Part shown: positions 7,566 through 14,413 of the stretch, piece after piece
Numbering within the stretch: the stretch's first letter is position 1
How the letters are laid out: each line of letters starts with the position of its first letter
Assembly: GCA_022447485.1 (NCBI GenBank)
Contig: JAKVCH010000002.1
Span: 1-27,887, forward strand
Length of the DNA stretch: 27,887 nucleotides
DNA from: Polyangiaceae bacterium
GTDB lineage: Bacteria; Myxococcota_A; Polyangia; Polyangiales; Polyangiaceae
Reading direction: 5' to 3'
Position numbers and translations under genes: made by a program
Notes under the pieces: model-generated
The model's input: only the letters and a program-made list of their open reading frames with translations
Database searches by the model: none
Told to the model about the DNA's origin: nothing

Positions 7566-8825
7566 ATGCTGAGCTCACGCACGTTGCCTCTTTTCTTATT
7601 CACCGCAATTATTCTGCCCGCATGTCACCCCAAAAAACCGGCAACCGATCCTCTGCCAGCGCAACTGGGAAAGGGAAAAGATTCACTGTCTCAAAATGCT
7701 CCAAACGAGGAGGTTAAGGAGCCGATTCGACTTCCCCCAGAGAGAAGCTGGGCCAGTGCAACCTGGTCGCCTCGTCCAGGTTCGCCAAGCGAGCCAGAAC
7801 TAGAAGAGCTCATCAAAGCGTGTGGTGCCGGTGATGTCGCTCTCCACATTGCGGCCCAAGACGCCGCCCAAATGCAGGTCACAGAAGGCGAGGCTCCCAC
7901 AATACAAGAGATTGTATTTTTGATGCGTCGACAGGGAAATAGCTACGTGCAACCACGGCTCTGGGCGGCCACACTCTCGCCTCAAGCCTTACCTGAGGCG
8001 GTCAAATCGGTGAACCATTGGAGCTCTACAGGCAACGCAAAATATGGCTATCGCTGTGGCGCTGGCCTAGCAGAAAACCCAAACGGCACCTGGAGCATCG
8101 TCGTTATCGCCAGTGAAGTATTGGCAGATGCTCGACCAATTCCTCTCCAAGTCGAATCTGGAAAATGGCTTGATATCGAAATCCGCGTCAATGAGGCGGT
8201 ACAAGGCGCTAACTTGATCGTCCTCCCACCAGAGGGAGCGGCCCAACAAATCACGACAGAGCTCCATGACGGAACGGCGAAAGCTCGGGTCAACTTTCCT
8301 GTGGAGGGCTTGTATCAACTGCAACTCATGGGGGCTCTTGAAGGTGGACCACGGCCGGTTGCAGAAGCATGGGTAGTAGTCGGACCAGACCGTCCACGGG
8401 GACCGGTGAGTGAAGCTGTTCCGGGAGAAGAGGTATTTTCAGCAAAGATGGAGCGAGACACGGCTCTCTTTGAAATGCTCAACTCCCTACGCCGAGAAGC
8501 AGGACTGCCCACCCTCAAAAGAATGCGCAAGCTCGACATTGCAGCTCGGCAGCATAGTGCAGCGATGGCGCGCGCTGGACGCATTGCTCACGATATAGGC
8601 TCAGGCACCCCTGATTACCGCGTCGAGCGAAGCGGCGTAGTCGCGCGAGCTACAGGGGAAAATGTTGCCAAAGCCGATTCTGTCCTCGCTCTCCATCGCG
8701 TCCTTTATGCCAGCCCATCTCACCGCGAAAATATGCTCCTGCGGCGCTGGAACCACGTCGGGATCGCCATCATTGAGGGTGAGGATGGAAAGCTTTATGC
8801 AACAGAAATCTTCGTCGATGACTGA
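7566..8825 (+). CDS. CAP-domain (SCP/PR-1-like) lipoprotein
   Basis: Starting at ATG 7566 gives a short signal peptide and lipobox (FTAIILPAC, C20). The longer frame from TTG 7524 would bury it. The C-terminal 130 residues form a CAP domain: LFEMLNSLRREAGLPTL, then a histidine in AARQHSAAMA, IAHDIGSG, TGENVAKAD, then SPSHRENMLLRRWNHVGIAI. This conserves the two His and the Glu typical of the CAP cavity. A beta-rich Ig-like segment (GKWLDIEIRVNEAVQGANLI) precedes it. The N-terminal third (CGAGDVALHIAAQDAAQMQV ... YGYRCGAGL) may be a degenerate CAP-like domain. Bacterial CAP proteins are secreted and of varied, mostly unknown function. The gene is divergent from the cytochrome gene, with 137 bp between them. 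Confidence 0.8.
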   Translation: MLSSRTLPLFLFTAIILPACHPKKPATDPLPAQLGKGKDSLSQNAPNEEVKEPIRLPPERSWASATWSPRPGSPSEPELEELIKACGAGDVALHIAAQDAAQMQVTEGEAPTIQEIVFLMRRQGNSYVQPRLWAATLSPQALPEAVKSVNHWSSTGNAKYGYRCGAGLAENPNGTWSIVVIASEVLADARPIPLQVESGKWLDIEIRVNEAVQGANLIVLPPEGAAQQITTELHDGTAKARVNFPVEGLYQLQLMGALEGGPRPVAEAWVVVGPDRPRGPVSEAVPGEEVFSAKMERDTALFEMLNSLRREAGLPTLKRMRKLDIAARQHSAAMARAGRIAHDIGSGTPDYRVERSGVVARATGENVAKADSVLALHRVLYASPSHRENMLLRRWNHVGIAIIEGEDGKLYATEIFVDD

Positions 8826-8840
8826 GAGTCTCGGCCTTTT

Positions 8841-10607
8841 TTACTCCCACTCTTCGTCCTGATTCTCTTGGCCTGCCGCCGCGGGCGTGCTTTCCGACTC
8901 TGACTTGAGAATAATGAATTCAACGCGACGATTACGAGCTCGGCCTTCTTTCGTATCGTTTGTATCAATCGGCTGACTTGGCCCAAACCCTTCCGCCTCG
9001 AGCCGTTCAGCAGCAATTCCTTTTTCAACCAGGTAGGCCATAACAGAATCAGAACGTTTCTGGCTTAAATCAAGGTTATAGGGCTCACTTCCTACGTTAT
9101 CGGTATGCCCATGCACAGCGATTCGAATCTGTGACTGAGCCTTCATCAAAGCATAGACCTCATCAAGAATCGGAAGGCTTTGATCTTTGATAACAGCTCG
9201 ACCTCGCTCAAATTCAATCGGCTTGAGAAGGTCAACATGACCGTCCGCGCTGACCTTGGTGAGAGAAGGACAGCCTGGTTCGCTGACATTGCTCGCAGGT
9301 CCTGGCGCAAAAGGACAAGCATCGCCATCATCCGGCACAGAGTCGTTATCGGCATCGAGCTCGGGACAGCCATCGCCGTCCTGGATTCCGTCGAAGTCTT
9401 CTGCGTCGTTGGGACATTTATCTTTCTTATCAACGATCCCGTCACCATCGGCGTCTTCAGGGCCCGGGCAGCCATCGTTCGGCTTCGGTGCACGGCCGTC
9501 TTCGGCGAGTTCGGGGCAGCGATCAATCCCATCTGGATAACCATCGCCATCCAGATCAGATTCGTAATGCTCCGCTCGCGAAACAATCTTCACTTGCTCA
9601 GGCGGCTGCTTAGCCTCCGTCTCTTGGAGCTCCCAATAATGGCCAATGGACGTCAAGATCCGCAAGTCAGCGCCTCCGTAGCCTGGTGAAAGTCGAGTGC
9701 CCCCACCCACATTCAGGTAAAGCGTCTCCTCGGGGTTCATCGCAAAGCGCCCCTGGGCCAGCCATTCGAGGGTTGTATTATTACCGTAGAAAAAAGTACT
9801 GGGGTAGTCGCCTTGCGCCCCTTGAATCCCAGTGCTTCCCCAAAGCTCTGCGCCAAGACGAACCTTGCCATCACGCAACGGCACGAAGACACCAAACGCA
9901 TAGCGCAGTTCACTTCCGACCGACAAATCTGCAGCTGTACCTGTGAGGTTAAATCCAGGACGAAAATGTGGGCCAATATGACCCGTCAAAAAGAAGTCGC
10001 GAAAGTGGTGCTCTGCCGAGACCAATAGCTTGGCTGTCGCCTTATTGTCTCCCCCAAAGTTATTTCCGCCACTCGTTGGAATCGTAAACGAAAAAGCACC
10101 ACCAATGCGGGTTTTCTGGTCAGCAGAAATGTAGATCACCCCTCGGGTATCAAAGCGCAGATCGCCAACCGCGGCTTTCATTTGCTCTAATCCACCTTCG
10201 CCGACTTCCGGCGTGGGATCTGTTCCCGTCAACTGACCCATGGTCACAGGCAGCATCATATTGAACCCAACGCGCCCCAGAAGTTCGATACCGACTGATG
10301 GGTAGAGTAAAAACTGACCACCAATTGGGTTGTCGATATCTTTTTTTACATCGTCATCACTGGTGACATTATGAGCCCGGAGTGGGTTCAAGGAAAATCC
10401 TACTCCAGCGTTGGCGTAGAAGCGCATCTCCTTTGCCATATAGGGACGCCAGACCATAAAGCCATCATCAGGTGCTCCCGATGGCTGCGCTCGATCTAAC
10501 TGAAATGTCGTCTGGGCAGATGCGGTGGAAGCGACGAAACCAAACAACATCGCACCGGCCAGGGAGGTAGCATTCCTCATAAGTTTCTGAAGAGAATAAG
10601 ATTTCAC
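8841..10607 (-). CDS. OmpA-family outer-membrane protein with TSP type-3 repeats
   Basis: The protein has 588 residues from GTG 10607, or 579 from ATG 10580. A signal peptide ends near ASTASAQ (residue 32). Residues about 60-330 alternate in the manner of an outer-membrane beta-barrel. Residues 351-446 contain Asp-rich, Cys-containing calcium-binding repeats (DLDGDGYPDGIDRCP, DADGDGIVDKKDKCP, DADNDSVPDDGDACP), i.e. thrombospondin type-3 repeats. Residues 455-567 are an OmpA C-terminal domain with HTDN and NLDLSQKRSDSV. D503 and R518 stand 15 residues apart, as do the two residues of OmpA known to bind diaminopimelate in peptidoglycan. It should tether the outer membrane to the cell wall through a calcium-stiffened linker. 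It ends 15 bp from the convergent CAP gene. Confidence 0.9.
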   Translation of the reverse strand: MKSYSLQKLMRNATSLAGAMLFGFVASTASAQTTFQLDRAQPSGAPDDGFMVWRPYMAKEMRFYANAGVGFSLNPLRAHNVTSDDDVKKDIDNPIGGQFLLYPSVGIELLGRVGFNMMLPVTMGQLTGTDPTPEVGEGGLEQMKAAVGDLRFDTRGVIYISADQKTRIGGAFSFTIPTSGGNNFGGDNKATAKLLVSAEHHFRDFFLTGHIGPHFRPGFNLTGTAADLSVGSELRYAFGVFVPLRDGKVRLGAELWGSTGIQGAQGDYPSTFFYGNNTTLEWLAQGRFAMNPEETLYLNVGGGTRLSPGYGGADLRILTSIGHYWELQETEAKQPPEQVKIVSRAEHYESDLDGDGYPDGIDRCPELAEDGRAPKPNDGCPGPEDADGDGIVDKKDKCPNDAEDFDGIQDGDGCPELDADNDSVPDDGDACPFAPGPASNVSEPGCPSLTKVSADGHVDLLKPIEFERGRAVIKDQSLPILDEVYALMKAQSQIRIAVHGHTDNVGSEPYNLDLSQKRSDSVMAYLVEKGIAAERLEAEGFGPSQPIDTNDTKEGRARNRRVEFIILKSESESTPAAAGQENQDEEWE

Positions 10608-10751
10608 CGGCCCAAACTACGCCGCCCTGGAGCACACGACAATCACCCACATGAAAAAATCCGGCTAAAACGCAATCTGCCTAGCGCGTAGCTCTATTCG
10701 CACTTTTCTTCCCTCACTCTTCTTACGAACGAATCAAGTCAAGCTTCGATC

Positions 10752-10765
10752 TAGATTCCAATCTA
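10752..10765. promoter_or_regulatory. Short inverted repeat TAGATT-CC-AATCTA
   Basis: Two 6-bp arms with a 2-bp spacer lie about 145 bp upstream of the ompA-type gene and just beside the 17-bp repeats. The shape is that of a small operator, but 6-bp arms can occur by chance and no regulator is visible nearby. Confidence 0.2.
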
Positions 10766-10776
10766 ACTGCAGAGCC

Positions 10777-10844
10777 GATCAAAGAGCGGCGCTGATCAAA
10801 GAACGGCGCTGGCCGTGGAGCGGCGCTGGCCAAAGAGCGGCGCT
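10777..10844. repeat. Four 17-bp tandem repeats in intergenic DNA
   Basis: Four consecutive 17-bp units begin at 10777, 10794, 10811 and 10828. Each ends in the core agcggcgct (one copy reads aacggcgct), and the cores are exactly 17 bp apart. The units are gatcaaag+core twice and ggcc(gtgg/aaag)+core twice. The core AGCG-G-CGCT is itself an inverted repeat about its central base. The array lies between the stop of the beta-barrel gene (10869) and the start of the ompA-type gene (10607), both on the minus strand. It could be an operator array, an RNA structure or neutral repeat. Confidence 0.9.
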
Positions 10845-10868
10845 GCAGCCAGGTAGACCTCAGCGAGC

Positions 10869-11795
10869 TCAGCGGAAAGCGACGCCGATGAAGAAATTCA
10901 TGTACTGATGGGTCGGGAAATCGTTGCCCTTCACCAAAAGCTGATACCGAGCACCGGTCATCAATTCGACGGGTCCTACGGGAATATTCGCACCTATCTC
11001 AGGAGCAAAGGCCCATTGCCAACCGGTGCGGTTAATCCCTGTAATACCAACATCTAACTGTCGACTCACGTAGGCTCCGCCCGCTGCCATCGATAGATAG
11101 GGTCGAACCTTTTTCGAGCTGCCCAAGACATAGCTTCCTTTGGCCATGACTGGCGTCGTATCAAGGCGACGAATTTGGGTTCCTGTGAACGTGATATTCC
11201 CCTGGGTTTGGGTCTCACGCACCTTATTCCACATGCGATGCCAAGCAATCATCCCGCCAAGCTGAAAGGAACCCCAACCCACATAACGAAAGTCAACGGA
11301 AATCCCTTGGACGCTAAAGTTGGAGATATAATCCGCTGTATTTCCGATGGGTAGGAGGAGGTCCCAGGCAAGCGCAATCTGGAAATCAGACTTCCGTCGC
11401 GTATCCTCAATTGTCACGTCTTGAACTTGACTGTCATCATAGCCTTGATCATCAGGCTGTGGTCGAGCCACAGGAGCTGACGGCTGCTCGGCGGCCGCTG
11501 GCTGAACGGGAGGAGGTTGACTCGACGCCCCAGGGGGAGCTGCGGGCACAACGGCAGGCGGCTGAGCAGGCTGAGCAGGCTGAGCGGGCTGAGCGGGAGC
11601 GGTCCCTGCAGACTCTGCCGGCGCTGCTGCAGGCTCTGCTGGCGCTGCTGCAGGCTCTGCCGGCGCTGCTGCAGGCTCTGCTGGCGCTACTTCAGGCTCT
11701 GCTGGCGCTGGCTCTTGAGCCAAAGTTGTCCCGGTGACAAAGAGCAAGCCAAAGGTCGAGGCGAAACCGAACCCCGAGGAAACGAAGCGTAACAT
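10869..11795 (-). CDS. Predicted outer-membrane beta-barrel protein with Ala-Pro-Glu linker
   Basis: This 308-residue protein has a signal peptide (ending about TTLAQ, residue 27). A low-complexity linker of PAEPAAA and AQPAQP repeats, then more Pro/Gln/Ala (to about residue 120), follows. The last 175 residues alternate in amphipathic strands (FQIALAWDLLLPIGNTADYI, VDFRYVGWGSFQLGGMIAWH, GARYQLLVKGN) and end FFIGVAFR, as expected of a small 8-strand barrel. The Pro/Ala linker could reach into peptidoglycan or hold the barrel away from a partner (inference). The start codon overlaps the preceding gene's stop in TAATG, with GGAGAGAA just upstream, so the two are translationally coupled. I cannot name a specific family. 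Confidence 0.75.
   Translation of the reverse strand: MLRFVSSGFGFASTFGLLFVTGTTLAQEPAPAEPEVAPAEPAAAPAEPAAAPAEPAAAPAESAGTAPAQPAQPAQPAQPPAVVPAAPPGASSQPPPVQPAAAEQPSAPVARPQPDDQGYDDSQVQDVTIEDTRRKSDFQIALAWDLLLPIGNTADYISNFSVQGISVDFRYVGWGSFQLGGMIAWHRMWNKVRETQTQGNITFTGTQIRRLDTTPVMAKGSYVLGSSKKVRPYLSMAAGGAYVSRQLDVGITGINRTGWQWAFAPEIGANIPVGPVELMTGARYQLLVKGNDFPTHQYMNFFIGVAFR
11613..11711. repeat. 21-bp in-frame tandem repeat (about 4.7 copies)
   Basis: Units of 21 bp start at 11613, 11634, 11655 and 11676, with a partial unit from 11697. They differ at a few bases and encode PAEPAAA heptads of the beta-barrel protein on the minus strand. A shorter tract of AQP triplets (ctgagcagg repeats, about 11571-11600) lies next to it. 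Unit length keeps frame on expansion or contraction. Confidence 0.85.
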
Positions 11796-12487
11796 TAGTT
11801 CTCTCCCTGCTTCAGGTAGGGGGAATCAATAAATGCTTGATTGACGGCTCGTTGAATCCGCTCTTCTGGAGTCAGCTCACTCGAGTTTGCGTAGAGGCCG
11901 CTAAATAAACCAAGCCAAACTGTATCTAGCCGCTGTCCCTCACTACCCGCGGTATCCACCATTGTAACCATGATCGACTCAGTTGGTAGATTGTAAGCAT
12001 ACGAGTAGCCGGGATACCAACAGCCGCCGTAATACCATCCGCTGTAGTAAGGGTAACACCACGCATACCCGACATACCAATTATCCCGAGCGATATAGCC
12101 AGCCAAGAGAGCAACATCCGGCGCCTCCGCACCATCTGCAGGAACTTCCTGCCAGCCGTAGTCGTCGAGATTGGCCTTAAGAGACTCAAGCAATATTTCG
12201 TCGAGACGATCTTGAGCGCTCCCTGGGTCGAAGCAATTTTCGGGATCGAAATTGGGTACTCCCCCAAGACCGCCCAGGCCGCCTTCTTCAATAATCCCGC
12301 AGAGGTTTACAACTTCAGGAGGCAAGGAGTAAGTCAAATACTCCTGATAATTCGTGTTCGGCTCCTTCACTGTCACCACAACATCTGTCTCGGCCACGGT
12401 CAGAGTCTCGTAACTACAGGCCGAACTTATCGCCACGACCAAAGCCGCTGCACCCCACGCCCACGAACGTTGCCAGAAAGTCATCAT
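11795..12487 (-). CDS. DUF4136-type lipoprotein
   Basis: Starting at ATG 12487 gives MMTFWQRSWAWGAAALVVAI followed by SSAC, a signal peptide with a slightly atypical lipobox. The open frame extends to 12547 but that adds 20 residues ahead of the signal peptide. The mature part has features of DUF4136 lipoproteins: a conserved opening strand with Tyr-rich surroundings (NYQEYLTYSLPP), a middle segment LDEILLESLKANLDDYGWQE, and DVALLAGYIARDNWYVGYAW. It ends in a helix, LTPEERIQRAVNQAF, before SPYLKQGEN. A 29-residue aromatic and glycine-rich stretch with two cysteines follows the GYIARDN strand. The stop overlaps the next gene's ATG by one base. It is probably anchored in the outer membrane and partnered with the downstream barrel (inference from coupling). 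Confidence 0.75.
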   Translation of the reverse strand: MMTFWQRSWAWGAAALVVAISSACSYETLTVAETDVVVTVKEPNTNYQEYLTYSLPPEVVNLCGIIEEGGLGGLGGVPNFDPENCFDPGSAQDRLDEILLESLKANLDDYGWQEVPADGAEAPDVALLAGYIARDNWYVGYAWCYPYYSGWYYGGCWYPGYSYAYNLPTESIMVTMVDTAGSEGQRLDTVWLGLFSGLYANSSELTPEERIQRAVNQAFIDSPYLKQGEN

Positions 12488-12710
12488 CACTTCATTCGTC
12501 CCTTGCCAGATTGGAGCTTTACCCTCCTCAAACGCAGACATACCCAACAGTCAACAGAATAGCCACTGAATCTCTCCCAGAAATACGACCGCCCCAGGCA
12601 CAAACTTAGGCTAGAGGGACCAAAGGCAGCAGATCGACGTCCAGGCAGACGAAGAGCCGAGACGTTCCTGGACTTGAGAGCCTGCCGCGATCATACTTCT
12701 CTCGCAATAA

Positions 12711-13403
12711 ATGACAGCTCTAGGCATTATTTTTGATTGTGATGGTGTCCTCGTCGATTCCGAGCCTCTGGCCTCACGGGTTCTGGCTGAGTGCCTTTGT
12801 GAAGTAGGCATGGAGATCAGCCCACTCGATGCCGATCTCAGGTATCGAGGAAAAAGCTTGCGGGATGTATTTCTAGAGGTCGAGGCCACGTTGGAACAGC
12901 AACTCCCACCCGATTTTGGAGCCCGACTCAATCTCCAGACGCAGAGCCTCTTCGATCAAGAACTCAAGGCAGTGGAAGGAGTGGAGGATGTTTTGAAGGC
13001 ACTGCAAGAGGCCAAAATTCCTCTTTGTGTCGCCTCGAGCGGTAGCCCTCAGAAAATCGCCCATTCGCTCGAGCTAGTCGGCCTCACGGACTACTTTGAA
13101 GGACGGCTATTTAGCGCTCTTCAGGTCCAACATGGAAAACCCGCACCCGACCTTTTTCTTTATGCCGCCTCCCAGCTCGGCCTGAAGCCGGAAAGTTGCG
13201 CTGTCATAGAAGACTCGCTCCCAGGGATACTGGGTGCTAAGCAAGCCAACACGAAGGTATTTGGCTATGCAGCCCGCACTCCAAGAGCCGATATTCAGCA
13301 GCTAGAAGCAACAGCTTTTGATACAATGAAGGAGCTGCAAATACTTTTGGAGCAATGGCAACCTCAAGACCTTCAGACACAAAACCTCGCAACCTCTTTT
13401 TGA
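12711..13403 (+). CDS. HAD-superfamily hydrolase (beta-phosphoglucomutase/phosphatase-like)
   Basis: This 230-residue protein opens with HAD motif I, FDCDGVLVDSEP, with nucleophile D9 and acid D11. A helical cap follows (about 17-85). Motif II is the Ser in VASSGSPQKI, motif III is the Lys in HGKPAPDLFLYAA, and motif IV is the acidic pair in CAVIEDSLPGILGA. This is HAD subfamily IA, as in beta-phosphoglucomutase, phosphoglycolate phosphatase and sugar-phosphate phosphatases such as YieH. The exact substrate cannot be read from sequence. No good ribosome-binding site is seen before the ATG. The next gene starts one base after the stop codon. Confidence 0.9.
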   Translation: MTALGIIFDCDGVLVDSEPLASRVLAECLCEVGMEISPLDADLRYRGKSLRDVFLEVEATLEQQLPPDFGARLNLQTQSLFDQELKAVEGVEDVLKALQEAKIPLCVASSGSPQKIAHSLELVGLTDYFEGRLFSALQVQHGKPAPDLFLYAASQLGLKPESCAVIEDSLPGILGAKQANTKVFGYAARTPRADIQQLEATAFDTMKELQILLEQWQPQDLQTQNLATSF

Positions 13404-13404
13404 A

Positions 13405-14238
13405 ATGGTATCAGGGAAACTCATTGTGTTCCGCCCCGAACTCTCCTCCGTTTTCGAATTGCCCGGCCTCTTCTCCTTGTCAAAGTCATGTCAACTGAAG
13501 AGGTGGAGCTCTTTGCTCCGGCAGACTCTCCTGATGAGCTGTCTCAGCTTCGTCGCGCTCGCACCTGAAGACGCAAAAGCCGTCGCACCAGGAGGAGTAA
13601 ACGATTCCACCGCAATCAACCGCGAGCGTCCCAAGACCGAGCGAAGAGGTGGCTTTGCCCTCGTTATGAACAGCAGCTATGGCTACGCCTCGTTCGTCGG
13701 CTACCCCAACTTCGCCTCTGACGTTGGAAAACCAGAATTTCGAGCTAGCACTGGCCCAGCGTTGGGAACGAATTTCTCGCTTTTCCTCGGCGGCGCGCTG
13801 CGAGATTGGCTCGTCACTGGAGCCGGCATTATCACGAATACCACCTATTTGGGTAAAGTACGCGGCCTACAATCTGCTCTCGTATTTCATCTCGACGCCT
13901 TTCCCCTCTACTACAAGGGCGGCCACTTTCGCGACCTGGGTCTTAGCGTCGATGGCGGCGTTGGCTTCTCCATCATAGAAGACCCTGACAACAACGATGA
14001 AGAAGTCGCCAATGGTGGTTCTCTATCAACAGTGGGCATAGGCGTCTTCTATGAACCCTGGCAATTCTGGCGCTGCTCCTTTGGTCCGACGCTGAACTAC
14101 GTCTACAGTCATAGTCAAAGTCTCGATAGTCACTTGGTACTGGGCGGGATTCGCTTCTCTCTCTATTCCGGGCAACCCAAAAAGAGCAAAAAGGCTAAGA
14201 CGAAGTCGACGGCCGCGCTGAACTCCTGGAGCTTCTGA
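13405..14238 (+). CDS. Predicted secreted/outer-membrane protein of unknown family
   Basis: The frame opens at ATG 13405, but the first 36 residues look unlike an export signal. An in-frame TTG at 13513 is preceded closely by AGGTGGAG and would give MLRQTLLMSCLSFVALAPED plus AKA, a normal signal peptide. I think that start is at least as likely. The mature region is beta-strand rich (GGFALVMNSSYGYASFVGYP, LGTNFSLFLGGALRDWLVTG, LSVDGGVGFSI, LVLGGIRFSLYSG). This suits an 8-stranded outer-membrane barrel. A Lys-rich tail ends in ...SWSF with a terminal aromatic, as many outer-membrane proteins do. No known family is recognised. Confidence 0.65.
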   Translation: MVSGKLIVFRPELSSVFELPGLFSLSKSCQLKRWSSLLRQTLLMSCLSFVALAPEDAKAVAPGGVNDSTAINRERPKTERRGGFALVMNSSYGYASFVGYPNFASDVGKPEFRASTGPALGTNFSLFLGGALRDWLVTGAGIITNTTYLGKVRGLQSALVFHLDAFPLYYKGGHFRDLGLSVDGGVGFSIIEDPDNNDEEVANGGSLSTVGIGVFYEPWQFWRCSFGPTLNYVYSHSQSLDSHLVLGGIRFSLYSGQPKKSKKAKTKSTAALNSWSF

Positions 14239-14413
14239 GCGTTCGCTCGGCTCACCAAGCGCCCAATTCGTCATGGGATGCTGACAACCTAAGTCGTTCA
14301 ATTCTCCGAAATAATCTGAGGAAACGGGACTGCACAAGTTCTGCACTGCTTTTGCCTGGCTTTTCAGAGAGCTCAACGTCAAGGCTGCATATTTGTGAAT
14401 CAAGCTGTGTCTT

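Noticed and set aside
10777..10844. CRISPR array
   Set aside because: The repeats are contiguous 17-bp units with no unique spacers and no cas genes nearby.
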